From positions 248,001-312,000 of the forward strand of contig NZ_QGHL01000004.1 in NCBI RefSeq assembly GCF_003171715.1: a stretch of DNA of 64,000 nt, given 5' to 3'. The stretch is from Novosphingobium meiothermophilum (GTDB taxonomy: Bacteria > Pseudomonadota > Alphaproteobacteria > Sphingomonadales > Sphingomonadaceae). The first letter of the stretch is position 1. The number at the start of each line of letters is the position of its first letter. Below, one piece after another: positions 9,528 through 17,485 of this stretch. The notes under the pieces were generated by a model. The model saw only the letters and a list, made by a program, of their open reading frames with translations, had not been told where the DNA came from and made no database searches. The position numbers and the translations under genes were made by a program.

Positions 9528-10095
9528 AGGCTTTGCGCATGAAATCTTCGGAAAGCTTCTGGCGGGCGCGATAGATCCGCGTTTCCACCGCCTTTTCGCT
9601 GATGCCCAGAACCTGCGCCGCCTCGGCCATGCTCATCCCTTCCAGACGGCACAGGATGAGCGGGGTCTTGAGGTTTGCCGGAAGCGCTGCCACCGCCGCG
9701 CCGATCCGCGCCACTTCGCGCGCCGAAATCGCCGCCGCTTCCGGATCAGGCCCGGCATCGGCCACATCGCGCGCATCTTCCAGAGGCAGCGCAAAGCGCA
9801 ACATGCGGCGCACCGCGCGGCGGCGCGCCCAGTCGCGGCACTTGTTGATCGTGATGCGCAGGATCCACGCACGGAACGGCCGTGCCGGATCAAACCGAGT
9901 CAGCGCCGCAAAGGCCGCAACGAAGGCTTCCTGCGTCAGGTCAAGCGCCTCGGCCTCGTCACCGGTATGATGGCGCGCCACCCGGAACACGGCCTCGCGG
10001 TGGCGGGCCATCAGGGCGGCATAGGACTGCTGCTCACCGGAAAGCGCGCGCCTGACCAGTGCGTGGTCGTCCTGGTCATCGCCGGGGCGGTTCAT
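9526..10095 (-). CDS. ECF RNA polymerase sigma factor (sigma-70 family, region 2 + region 4)
   Basis: 189-residue extracytoplasmic-function sigma factor. Region 2 is visible as the DLTQEAFVAAF segment followed by FRAWILRITINKCRDWARRR (-10 recognition and melting). Region 4 carries a helix-turn-helix around GMSMAEAAQVLGISEKAVETRIYRAR (-35 recognition), without regions 1 or 3. It follows the CnrX-like sensor by 16 nt and precedes copA by 33 nt. Gene order (anti-sigma candidate, metal sensor, sigma) parallels cnrYXH of Cupriavidus, so it is probably released when periplasmic metal binds the sensor. It probably directs copAB, copCD and its own operon through the shared GAGGGAT-N14-CGTA motif; that is inference. 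Confidence 0.88.
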   Translation of the reverse strand: MNRPGDDQDDHALVRRALSGEQQSYAALMARHREAVFRVARHHTGDEAEALDLTQEAFVAAFAALTRFDPARPFRAWILRITINKCRDWARRRAVRRMLRFALPLEDARDVADAGPDPEAAAISAREVARIGAAVAALPANLKTPLILCRLEGMSMAEAAQVLGISEKAVETRIYRARQKLSEDFMRKA

Positions 10096-10111
10096 CGGCG
10101 TCCGAGGGCGT

Positions 10112-10549
10112 CTAGTGTCCGTCCGCCGATGTCAGCGCGCGGCTGATCTCGCGGTCGAAAATCGCCTGCTGCTGCGGGGTCAGCACGGCCCTCATGGCAA
10201 AGACATGGGCCAGCGTCGCCTTCTGCAATTCGCCCATCGCCATATGCGATGAATCCACTGCCCCCGTCACTTGCGGGCCGATCTTGTGCTCGCGCTCGAT
10301 GGCCTTGGCCAGCGCGATGTTGGCCGCCCGCAACCGCGCATCCAGACCTTTGCGGGTCTTGGCGAAGTCCTGCTCCAACCGCCGGATTTCGCGATCCTGG
10401 TCGGGCGTCAGGTTCAGCTTTCCGTGCACAAGCTGGTGCAGTTCGCTGCCGTGGCGCGCGGGCATCCAGCCCTGCGCCAGATGGCTGGCCCCCAGCGCAA
10501 CCGCGGCGGAAAGCACCGCCACCAGCACATAGCGCAGCACCGGCGCCAT
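10112..10549 (-). CDS. CnrX-like membrane-anchored periplasmic metal sensor
   Basis: 145 residues: one N-terminal membrane anchor (about 6-24) and a helical-hairpin periplasmic domain. The ligand pattern described for Cupriavidus CnrX (His42, His46, Glu63, His119, Met123) is reproduced with a constant offset of four: His38-x3-His42, Glu59 and His115-x3-Met119. This strongly suggests a real metal site, although CnrX itself senses Ni/Co and the neighbours here are copper genes. The region LNLTPDQDREI also resembles Spy/ZraP-type LTxxQ proteins. Start overlaps the upstream stop (TGATG). Likely role: holds the anti-sigma/sigma complex until metal binds. Confidence 0.85.
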   Translation of the reverse strand: MAPVLRYVLVAVLSAAVALGASHLAQGWMPARHGSELHQLVHGKLNLTPDQDREIRRLEQDFAKTRKGLDARLRAANIALAKAIEREHKIGPQVTGAVDSSHMAMGELQKATLAHVFAMRAVLTPQQQAIFDREISRALTSADGH

Positions 10550-10815
10550 CAGTCCGCCAGAAGGTGCGATGGCGCGCCCGCCGGAATGCCGAACAGCGGC
10601 TCGGCCTGTGCCGGGGCCGATGGCACGACCGAGCCGAACGCGCCCACGAACGCGGCCACCAGCAGCGCGGCCGCCATCGCGCGGCGTGCATTTGCCCGCT
10701 CGCGCCGTTCCGCCAGCCCGGCAAGGACACTGCCCTCCAGTGAACCCAGCGCCGGAGGCACCGCCCGGTGGGCCAGCACCCCAAGAAGTTCATCAATATC
10801 GGCCATGGCCACCAT
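10549..10815 (-). CDS. small membrane protein, candidate anti-sigma factor (CnrY-like position)
   Basis: 88-residue protein with a charged cytoplasmic N-terminus (DIDELLGVLAHRAVPPAL... AERRERANARR), one transmembrane helix (about 45-65) and a short periplasmic tail (EPLFGIPAGAPSHLL). Size, topology and position as first gene before a CnrX-like sensor and an ECF sigma factor fit a CnrY-type anti-sigma, but I see no sequence motif proving it. Starts at 10815 (AGGTGG nine bases upstream) and 10806 (MADID) are both plausible. Preceded by a candidate ECF promoter, so likely autoregulated. Confidence 0.6.
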   Translation of the reverse strand: MVAMADIDELLGVLAHRAVPPALGSLEGSVLAGLAERRERANARRAMAAALLVAAFVGAFGSVVPSAPAQAEPLFGIPAGAPSHLLAD

Positions 10816-10836
10816 ACCCTCGTTCCACCTGCCCCC

Positions 10837-10863
10837 TATACGCGCGGATGCGGCAAATCCCTC
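10837..10863 (-). promoter_or_regulatory. candidate ECF promoter for the anti-sigma/sensor/sigma/copAB operon
   Basis: Minus strand: GAGGGAT (10863-10857), 14 nt, CGTATA (10842-10837). The predicted start site, about 7 nt on, leaves a leader of roughly 15-25 nt containing an AGGTGG/GAGGG ribosome site. Same heptamer and same spacing as the copC-facing and copA-facing copies. Confidence 0.6.
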
Positions 10864-10887
10864 ATGGCAATTTTTTCCGCCTTGCAC

Positions 10888-10914
10888 GAGGGATCGGCCA
10901 GCGCCCTGCGTAAA
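10888..10914 (+). promoter_or_regulatory. candidate ECF promoter for copC-copD
   Basis: Plus strand: GAGGGAT (10888-10894), 14 nt, CGTAAA (10909-10914), 31 nt before the copC start. It mirrors the copy facing the sigma operon in the same divergent gap, so one sigma factor could switch on both transcription units. Confidence 0.6.
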
Positions 10915-10945
10915 GCCAGCAAGATCCCGGATGAAAGGACTTCCA

Positions 10946-11317
10946 ATGCGTCTTCTCTCGCTCCTTGCCGCACCGGCACTCGCCCTCATCGCCACCCCGG
11001 CGCTCGCCCATCCCAAGCTTGTCTCGTCAAGCCCGGCGGCGAACACCGCCGTGGCCAAGCCGACCAAGCTCACCCTGACCTTCTCGGAAGATCTCGTCGC
11101 CCCGCTTTCGGGCATCGAACTGGTCATGACCGGAATGCCCGGAATGGCAAACCACGCCCCCATGCCGATCAAGGGCTTCCAGACCGCCGTTACCGGCAAG
11201 GTGCTGACCGTGACCCTGCCCCGCCCGCTTCCCGCCGGCAGCTATGACCTGACTTGGCACGCGGTTGCGGGCGATCAGCACCGCATCGAAGGCAAATACA
11301 GCTTCACCGTCCGCTGA
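10946..11317 (+). CDS. copC: periplasmic copper-binding protein CopC
   Basis: 123-residue exported CopC with the usual cupredoxin-like fold. Signal peptide ends ATPALA, leaving His22 as first mature residue, the classic Cu(II) ligand. The remaining Cu(II) ligands appear in AGDQHRIEG (Asp and His) near the C-terminus. A Met-rich stretch (GMPGMANHAPM) could bind Cu(I). The ATG at 10946 has AAAGGA six bases upstream, so it is preferred over the in-frame ATG at 10931. Pairs with CopD to move copper between periplasm and inner membrane. Confidence 0.92.
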   Translation: MRLLSLLAAPALALIATPALAHPKLVSSSPAANTAVAKPTKLTLTFSEDLVAPLSGIELVMTGMPGMANHAPMPIKGFQTAVTGKVLTVTLPRPLPAGSYDLTWHAVAGDQHRIEGKYSFTVR

Positions 11318-11341
11318 TCGGCCGGAAGGCGAACCGCAAAG

Positions 11342-12187
11342 GTGGAAAGTGAGGGCCTCGTCCTGTCGCGTGCTGCGGCATGCTTCGCGCTCCTGATCGT
11401 GGCGGGATGGCCCCTGCACCGCTTGCTGCAAAACCGCCTGCTGTCTGGCCTTGAGCGAACCGGCATGGCGGTGCTGGCGATGCTTGCGGCTGCGGCTTCG
11501 GCCTGGTGGGCGCTGGAAAGCATCGCCGCGATGACCGGCACGGGCATCGCCGCGCTCGATCAGCCAACGGTCGACATGGTGCTGGCCGCAACGCCGCTCG
11601 GCAAGGTCATGGAATGGCGCCTGGTGGCGCTTTTTGCCGTGATCGCAGCGGCAGCGGCCCCGTTCAAGGCCCTGCGCTTGCCAGTGATGGGGCTGGCAGG
11701 GGCCGCCGCGCTTGCCACCATCGCCTTGACCGGGCACGCAGGGGCAAGCGAGCATGGCCTGCACCGCGCCGCCGATGCGCTGCATCTTCTGGCGGCCGCC
11801 CTGTGGATTGCCGCACTGGTCGATTTTGCCCTTGGAGCGATCTCGCGCGCCGGGCCGGATATCCCCGCGCTTGCCGCATTTGCCCGCACCGGCAGCATTG
11901 CCGTCGCCGTGCTGGTGCTGACGGGAATGGCAAACACGCTTGCCATTGCCGGATCGCTCTGGCCGCGCCCCGGCCCATGGCATGGGCTGCTGGCGCTCAA
12001 GCTCGGCCTGTTCGGGCTGATGCTGGCGCTGGCGGCCAACAACCGCTGGCGCGTGGTTCCGGCGCTCGAACGGGCACAGCCGCAGGCCATGCGCCGTCTG
12101 CGCCTTTCGGTCCTCTCGGAACTGGCCGCCGGGCTTGGCGTTGTGGGCGTCGTCGCCATGCTGGGCGTGATCGATCCCCACGGCTGA
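11342..12187 (+). CDS. copD: copper resistance membrane protein CopD
   Basis: 281-residue polytopic inner-membrane protein of the CopD/PcoD family, with about eight hydrophobic helices from residue 8 to the end. Conserved His residues lie within helices (GHAGASEHGLHRAADALHLLAAALWIAAL), typical of the family's metal-handling core. GTG start at 11342, 24 nt after copC, so the two form an operon. It probably imports CopC-bound copper into the cytoplasm for cuproenzymes or distributes it; direction is not decidable from sequence. Confidence 0.88.
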   Translation: MESEGLVLSRAAACFALLIVAGWPLHRLLQNRLLSGLERTGMAVLAMLAAAASAWWALESIAAMTGTGIAALDQPTVDMVLAATPLGKVMEWRLVALFAVIAAAAAPFKALRLPVMGLAGAAALATIALTGHAGASEHGLHRAADALHLLAAALWIAALVDFALGAISRAGPDIPALAAFARTGSIAVAVLVLTGMANTLAIAGSLWPRPGPWHGLLALKLGLFGLMLALAANNRWRVVPALERAQPQAMRRLRLSVLSELAAGLGVVGVVAMLGVIDPHG

Positions 12188-12286
12188 GGCAGATTGGCAA
12201 TAAAGATTTCCCGCGCGGGTGCTTGACCGCTCCGGGCGATGGCGTAGCTCTCTTTGCGGCAACGACCTGCCCAAGGGAGAGTGCGA

Positions 12287-12658
12287 ATGTTCAGCCACAT
12301 TATGGTGGGCGCCGACGATATCGACGCCGCCAAGAAGTTCTACGATGCCACCTTTGCCGCCTTCGGCGGACCGGAAGCCATCATCGATCCCAAGGGCCGC
12401 CTGATCTATCAGCACAACGGCGGCCTGTTCATCGTGACCAAGCCCATCAACGGCGAACCTGCAACCGGCGCCAACGGCGGCACAATCGGCTTCCGCATGT
12501 CGCCCGAACAGGCAAATGCCTGGCACGCAGCAGGCGTCGCCAATGGCGGCACGGCCTGCGAAGACCCGCCGGGCCCGCGCGAAGGCTCGCCCTATTACCT
12601 TGCCTATCTGCGCGATCCGTCGGGCAACAAGCTCTGCGCGCTTGATATCATCGCCTGA
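12287..12658 (+). CDS. VOC-family (glyoxalase/dioxygenase fold) protein
   Basis: 123-residue single-module vicinal-oxygen-chelate protein. The start is HIMVGADDIDAAKKFYDATF and the C-terminal part is YYLAYLRDPSGNKLCAL, as in lactoylglutathione-lyase-like proteins. Good ribosome site AAGGGAGA before the ATG at 12287. It lies 59 nt upstream of S-formylglutathione hydrolase, so a glutathione-linked aldehyde role is reasonable but not proven. A short single-module VOC protein would act as a dimer. Confidence 0.75.
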   Translation: MFSHIMVGADDIDAAKKFYDATFAAFGGPEAIIDPKGRLIYQHNGGLFIVTKPINGEPATGANGGTIGFRMSPEQANAWHAAGVANGGTACEDPPGPREGSPYYLAYLRDPSGNKLCALDIIA

Positions 12659-12676
12659 CCGGCAAGCGCAGGAAAG

Positions 12677-12708
12677 CACGGCCACAGGAAAACACGGCCA
12701 CAGGAAAA
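12677..12708. repeat. perfect 2 x 16-bp tandem repeat before fghA
   Basis: The unit CACGGCCACAGGAAAA occurs twice head to tail, followed by a partial CACAGG that serves as the ribosome site of the next gene (ATG 12718). It looks like slippage duplication of the Shine-Dalgarno region. Confidence 0.8.
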
Positions 12709-12717
12709 CACAGGCAG

Positions 12718-13569
12718 ATGAGCATCGAAACCGTATCGACATCAAAGGCGCATGGCGGAACGCTGGGCGTTTACCGGCACGCGTCGGCATCGACGGGCAC
12801 GGGGATGACCTTTTCGGTCTTCCTCCCGCCCGCCGCGGCGCAGCAGGAAAACCTGCCGGTGCTCATCTACCTTTCAGGGCTGACCTGCACACACGCCAAT
12901 GTCACCGACAAGGGCGAGTATCGCCGGGCCTGTGCAGAACATGGCCTCGTCTTCGTGGCGCCCGACACATCGCCGCGCGGCGAAGGCGTGGCCGACGATC
13001 CCGATGGCGCCTATGACTTTGGGCTGGGCGCGGGCTTCTATGTCAACGCCACGCAGGAACCCTATGCCGCCCATTACCGCATGTGGGACTATATCGCCAA
13101 GGAACTGCCCGCGCTGCTCGCGGCGAACTTCCCGGTGGACCTTGGCCGCATGGGCATCACCGGCCATTCGATGGGCGGTCACGGCGCGCTGACGCTCGGC
13201 CTCACCCATCCCGAAAGATTCCGTTCGCTTTCAGCCTTTGCGCCCATCGTTGCACCGGGACAGGTGCCGTGGGGGCACAAGGCGCTGGGCGGCTATCTGG
13301 GCAATGACCGGGCCGCATGGCGCAGGCACGATGCCGTGGCGCTGATCGAGGATGGCAGGCGTCCCGCGGGCGCGGTGCTGGTGGATCAGGGCGATGCCGA
13401 TGCCTTTCTGGCCGAACAGTTGCGCCCCGAACTGCTTGCCAATGCCTGCAAGACGGCCGGTATCGACCTCACGCTGAGGATGCAGCCGGGCTACGACCAC
13501 AGCTACAACTTCATCTCCACCTTCATGGACGATCATATCCGCTGGCACGCGGACCGGCTGAAAGCCTGA
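12718..13569 (+). CDS. fghA: S-formylglutathione hydrolase
   Basis: Hydrolyses S-formylglutathione to formate and glutathione, the second step of glutathione-dependent formaldehyde oxidation; cytoplasmic. 283 residues, the usual size. Esterase-D signatures are present: LIYLSGLTCTHANVTDKGEYRR, APDTSPRG, the nucleophile elbow GHSMGGHGAL with Ser151, and the C-terminal PGYDHSYNFI with the catalytic His. The partner alcohol dehydrogenase (AdhC/FrmA) is not in the window. Upstream neighbour is a VOC protein. Confidence 0.95.
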   Translation: MSIETVSTSKAHGGTLGVYRHASASTGTGMTFSVFLPPAAAQQENLPVLIYLSGLTCTHANVTDKGEYRRACAEHGLVFVAPDTSPRGEGVADDPDGAYDFGLGAGFYVNATQEPYAAHYRMWDYIAKELPALLAANFPVDLGRMGITGHSMGGHGALTLGLTHPERFRSLSAFAPIVAPGQVPWGHKALGGYLGNDRAAWRRHDAVALIEDGRRPAGAVLVDQGDADAFLAEQLRPELLANACKTAGIDLTLRMQPGYDHSYNFISTFMDDHIRWHADRLKA

Positions 13570-13608
13570 TCTTCAGACAAGCCCTGCCTTCGGACAGGCT
13601 CCTGGCCG

Positions 13609-14757
13609 TCAGACAAGCCAGTGCCGCGCCAGCGCGACATGAAGCCGGATGCCGGTTTCCATCACCGCATCGTTGAAATCATAATGCGGATTGTGCAGCG
13701 GGGCGGCGTGATCGGCAGCGCCCTGCCCCAGCCAGATATAGGCACCGGGCCGCCGTTGCAGCATGAACGAGAAGTCTTCGGATGTGGGCGCGGGTTCGGA
13801 CGCCAGTTCGGCATGGGCAACCGTGGCGGCAACCGCCAGCGCGTCGGCGGCAGCGGCGGGATCATTGATGGTGGCCGGATAATAGCGGTCGTAATCCAGC
13901 GCGCACTGCACCTCGAAGCTGGCCTCGATGCCCTTCAGCATCGCGCGCATCCGGTCCTCGATCCGGTCCTGCACCGCGGGATCGAAAGTGCGCACCGTGC
14001 CGCTGACCACGACTTCAGCCGGGATCACGTTGTGCGCATGACCGCCGTGAATCTGCGTCACCGATAACACCGCGTTGGCCGAAGGCGGCACATCGCGCGC
14101 CACGATCGTGTTGATCTGCTGCACCAGCGATGCCGCCGCAAGGATGGCATCGGGGGTGTCATGCGGGATCGCGGCATGGCCGCCCTTGCCCGTCAGCGTG
14201 ATGCGGAACTTGTCGGCCGCGCCCATGATCGGTCCGGGGCGCGTGCTGATCGTGCCCGCCGGAAGCCCCGGCCAGTTGTGCAGGGCATAGACGCGATCGC
14301 ACGCAAAGCGCTCGAACAGGCCCTCCTCTATCATCACGCGCGCGCCGCCCTGCCCTTCCTCGGCGGGCTGGAAGATGAAGTTCAGCGTCCCGGCAAAATC
14401 GGGATCGGCGGCAAGCACGCGCGCCGCGCCCAGCAGCATGGCGACATGGCCGTCATGCCCGCAGCCGTGAAAGGTTCCGGGCGTGGTGCTGGCCCAGGGC
14501 AGGTTGGTCTGTTCATGGATGGGCAGGGCATCCATGTCGGCGCGCAGGCCAAGCGTGCGCGTGCCTTTGCGCCTGCCCTTCAGCACGCCCACGACCCCGG
14601 TCTTGCCGATGCCTTCGTGCACCTCAAGGCCCAGCCTTGCGAGTTCCGCTGCGATCACGCGCGCGGTGCGATGTTCGCTGAAACCCAGTTCGGGATGCGC
14701 GTGAATGTCGCGGCGCAGGGCCACCAGATCGGGAACAGGATCGGCAATCTCAGCCAT
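13609..14757 (-). CDS. M20-family metal-dependent amidohydrolase (hippurate / N-acyl-amino-acid hydrolase-like)
   Basis: 382-residue M20 peptidase-family amidohydrolase that cleaves an N-acyl or amide bond, cytoplasmic. Metal-binding motifs are GLRADMDALPI, HGCGHDGHVAML and PAEEGQGGA; the dimerisation/lid domain follows (ITLTGKGGHAAIPHDTPD) and the C-terminal metal region is PTSEDFSFML. Start ATG 14757 overlaps the Lrp gene's end by 8 nt, so it is co-transcribed with that regulator. Probably deacylates an amino acid derivative handled by the nearby aminotransferase; the substrate is unknown. Confidence 0.88.
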   Translation of the reverse strand: MAEIADPVPDLVALRRDIHAHPELGFSEHRTARVIAAELARLGLEVHEGIGKTGVVGVLKGRRKGTRTLGLRADMDALPIHEQTNLPWASTTPGTFHGCGHDGHVAMLLGAARVLAADPDFAGTLNFIFQPAEEGQGGARVMIEEGLFERFACDRVYALHNWPGLPAGTISTRPGPIMGAADKFRITLTGKGGHAAIPHDTPDAILAAASLVQQINTIVARDVPPSANAVLSVTQIHGGHAHNVIPAEVVVSGTVRTFDPAVQDRIEDRMRAMLKGIEASFEVQCALDYDRYYPATINDPAAAADALAVAATVAHAELASEPAPTSEDFSFMLQRRPGAYIWLGQGAADHAAPLHNPHYDFNDAVMETGIRLHVALARHWLV

Positions 14758-15247
14758 GGTTCTGGCCGAACAGGCTCTGGATCGGGAACTTCTGTTTGAT
14801 GAACGGCGATTTGATGACGATGTAGGAGAAATACTTCTCGATGCCGTAATCGCCTTCCAGCATGCTTTCGATGATCGACTGATAGTGCGACACACCGCGC
14901 GTCACGAACTTCAGGAGATAATCATATCCGCCTGAAACCAGATGGCATTCGACGATCTCGTCAAGCTTGACGATGCGGTTCTCGAACCGGCTGAAATCGC
15001 CCTGACGGTGTTCGCTCAGCGTCACTTCGGTAAAAACCGTCAGGTATTCGCCCAGCTTGTTGAAGTTCACGTGGGCGCCATAGCCGCTGATGTAACCCGC
15101 CTTCTCCAGCCGCTTCACCCGCGTCAGGCAGGGGCTTGGCGAAAGGCCGACCGCATCGGCCAGTTCCACGTTGGTAATTCGCCCCTCCTGCTGGAGCTTG
15201 GCCAGGATCTTCAGATCAATCCGGTCGAGCTTTGGTCCCGGCAGCAT
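14750..15247 (-). CDS. Lrp/AsnC-family transcriptional regulator
   Basis: 165-residue feast/famine regulator: N-terminal winged helix-turn-helix (LDRIDLKILAKLQQEGRITNVELADAVGLSPSPCLTRVKRLE), then the RAM effector-binding domain (VECHLVSGGYDYLLKFV). It lies between a class III aminotransferase (26 nt upstream) and the M20 hydrolase (8-nt overlap), so it is likely a local, amino-acid-responsive regulator of these genes and perhaps of the larger amine cluster further along. Confidence 0.9.
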   Translation of the reverse strand: MLPGPKLDRIDLKILAKLQQEGRITNVELADAVGLSPSPCLTRVKRLEKAGYISGYGAHVNFNKLGEYLTVFTEVTLSEHRQGDFSRFENRIVKLDEIVECHLVSGGYDYLLKFVTRGVSHYQSIIESMLEGDYGIEKYFSYIVIKSPFIKQKFPIQSLFGQNHG

Positions 15248-15273
15248 GGCAGTTCCCCCTTGTCCGGCTGTGG

Positions 15274-16674
15274 TCAGGCCGTGTGACAGGCCACAAGAGC
15301 AGCCACATCGGGCTGTTCAAGCAACTGGTCCAGCGATCTTTCCACCCGTTCGAAGATCATGTCCATTTCCTCGATCGTGCAACACAGCGCCGGTGCAAAG
15401 CCAAGCACCGCATTGGCAAAGCAGCGCACGATAACCCCGTTGGCATATGTCAGCTTCGACAGGCGGCCCCCGATATCAAGCGCCGGATCGAAGCCTGCCT
15501 TCGTCGCCTTGTCGGCCGTCAGCTCGATTGCGCCCAGCATCCCGCGATAGCGCACATCGCCCACCAGCGGATGCACGCGGATGCGTTCCATGTGCCATGC
15601 CAGCCGTTCGGCGGTCTTGCGACCGTTTTCCATCAGGCCGCCTTCGCGGTAAAGCCGCAGGACTTCCAGCGCCACGGCCGCCGCCACGGGGTGCCCCGAA
15701 TAGGTCTGGCCATGCCCGATGGGCAGAGCGACCGGGGCTGCATCGGCGATGGTCTGATAGACATGATCGGCCATGAACATAGCGCCCATCGGCACATAGC
15801 CCGACGTGAGTCCCTTGGCCGTGGTCATGAAATCGGGCGACACATCCTCGTCGAGGCAGGCGAACAGCGGCCCGGTGCGACCGAAGCCGGTGATGACCTC
15901 ATCCACCAGCATGAGGATGCCCAGCCGGGTGCATGCCTCGCGAAGGGCCTTGAGCCAGCCGCGCGGCGGCACGATCACCCCGCCCGAACCCTGAATGGGT
16001 TCGCAGCAGAAGGCGGCCACATTCTCGGCGCCCAGCTCCGCAACCTTCGCTTCCAGTGCGACAACCGTCGAGGCAATCACCGCCGCATCGTCGTGGCCCT
16101 GCGGATGGCGGTAGGGATAGGGCGATGCGATGTGATGCTGCCACGGGCGCGGCAGATCGAAGTTGCGATGGAAATTGCCCAGCGCGGTCAGCCCCGCGCC
16201 AAGGCTGCTCGATCCGTGATAGCCCCATTCCAGCGCGATGAAGTGCTTCTTCTCAGGCTTCCCGGCCGCGTTCCAGTAGTGAACGATATAGCGGATCGCG
16301 CTGTCCACCGCATCCGACCCGCCCTGCGTGAAGAACACGTGATCCAGCCCGGCCGGGGCCGCGGCGGTCAGTTCCGCCGCCAGCCGGATGGCGGGTTCGC
16401 TGGCGAAGTGGAAGTAACCGGTGGCATAGGGCAGACGCCGCATCTGCTCTGCCGCCACCTCGACAATCGATTCCTGCCCATAACCGACATTCACGCACCA
16501 CAGCCCGGCAAAGGCATCCAGCAGCGTGTTGCCCGCCGCATCGGTCAGCCACATGCCCTTGCCCTCTTCCAGCACGATGGCGCCATGCTGTTCATGCCCG
16601 CGGAACGATGTCACCGAATGGATCAGGTGATCGCGGTCCATTTCGACGAGGGAGCGATTGGTCGGGTGGGTCAT
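15274..16674 (-). CDS. class III PLP aminotransferase (putrescine / beta-alanine:pyruvate type)
   Basis: 466-residue fold-type I omega-aminotransferase. PLP lysine is Lys287 in TTAKGLTSGYVPMGA; LVDEVITGFGRTG carries the Asp for the pyridine nitrogen; the N-terminal substrate region reads AFAGLWCVNVGYG, as in SpuC-like putrescine-pyruvate aminotransferases. I prefer ATG 16674; a GTG at 16698 would add eight residues. Upstream of the Lrp regulator on the same strand. With two aldehyde dehydrogenases nearby it fits diamine or omega-amino acid breakdown; exact substrate is inferred only. Confidence 0.88.
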   Translation of the reverse strand: MTHPTNRSLVEMDRDHLIHSVTSFRGHEQHGAIVLEEGKGMWLTDAAGNTLLDAFAGLWCVNVGYGQESIVEVAAEQMRRLPYATGYFHFASEPAIRLAAELTAAAPAGLDHVFFTQGGSDAVDSAIRYIVHYWNAAGKPEKKHFIALEWGYHGSSSLGAGLTALGNFHRNFDLPRPWQHHIASPYPYRHPQGHDDAAVIASTVVALEAKVAELGAENVAAFCCEPIQGSGGVIVPPRGWLKALREACTRLGILMLVDEVITGFGRTGPLFACLDEDVSPDFMTTAKGLTSGYVPMGAMFMADHVYQTIADAAPVALPIGHGQTYSGHPVAAAVALEVLRLYREGGLMENGRKTAERLAWHMERIRVHPLVGDVRYRGMLGAIELTADKATKAGFDPALDIGGRLSKLTYANGVIVRCFANAVLGFAPALCCTIEEMDMIFERVERSLDQLLEQPDVAALVACHTA

Positions 16675-16849
16675 CTTGGCTTGTCCGTTGTCTATCACGC
16701 GGCCCAGCCTAAGTCAGCGGCCGAAGCGGGTTTGCCCGAATGCGGCGGGGAATGAACGGTGCCCCGCTTTTGGCGGCAATGCGCACGGCAGAAAATGCCG
16801 CGACACTTTGCCCGCCGGGTGCGCCTGCCTGCGGGTGACAGCGCCGCGC

Positions 16850-17473
16850 CTATCCCTGCGGCAGGAACAGATCGTTGTAGAAGCCCGCCGTCTTTACCGT
16901 AACCGTCACGGGCGTTTCGCCCTTGTTGCGGAAATACCAGCCGTGGGTTCCCGCAAACGGCGCGGTGAACACGCCCTTGCCACCCGTAAGCGCCTTCTCC
17001 GCCCAGTAGCTGGTGAACTCGCCCTCGGCGGCATCGGGCCTTTCGCCGTGCATATCCACCTTCACCGGCCCGCCCTTGGCAGACCATTCGAAGACATAGC
17101 TCTGCCCTTCCAGCATGTGCGCCTTCACTTCCTGCCCGCTGTGCGGCGCAAGGGTGATCGTCATCTCATCACTGCGCAAATCGCCTTGGCGAATGATCGT
17201 ATCCTTCGTCGGCACAGTCAGAGCCGCAGGGCCGCCAACCGGTGCCTCCGCAGGGCCAGGGGCAGGGGCAGCTTCATCTTTGCTGCCTGCCCCCATGCCG
17301 GCAATGCCGATCATGCGGCCAAAGCCCGTCGGATCGATCCCGTATTCGGCAGGCATCACGAACAGCACGACAATCGCCGCGGCCGCCAGCAAGGCCCCGC
17401 CGGTCGCCTTGGCAAGCGTGCGGGGCGATGCTTCGATCGAACCCACCGGATTTGCGGTCATGGTCTGGGTCAT
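16850..17473 (-). CDS. transmembrane anchor protein with periplasmic domain
   Basis: 207 residues: short cytoplasmic start, one transmembrane helix (about 24-42, GGALLAAAAIVVLFVMP), a Pro/Ala-rich linker and a beta-rich periplasmic domain ending in GTHGWYFRNKGETPVTVTVKTAG. It matches proteins usually named transmembrane anchor protein, without known function. Last gene of a run with HupE/UreJ, a small exported protein and DUF4198, 12 nt downstream of HupE. Probably part of a membrane metal-handling complex. Confidence 0.7.
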   Translation of the reverse strand: MTQTMTANPVGSIEASPRTLAKATGGALLAAAAIVVLFVMPAEYGIDPTGFGRMIGIAGMGAGSKDEAAPAPGPAEAPVGGPAALTVPTKDTIIRQGDLRSDEMTITLAPHSGQEVKAHMLEGQSYVFEWSAKGGPVKVDMHGERPDAAEGEFTSYWAEKALTGGKGVFTAPFAGTHGWYFRNKGETPVTVTVKTAGFYNDLFLPQG

Positions 17474-17485
17474 TGATCTGCCTCA

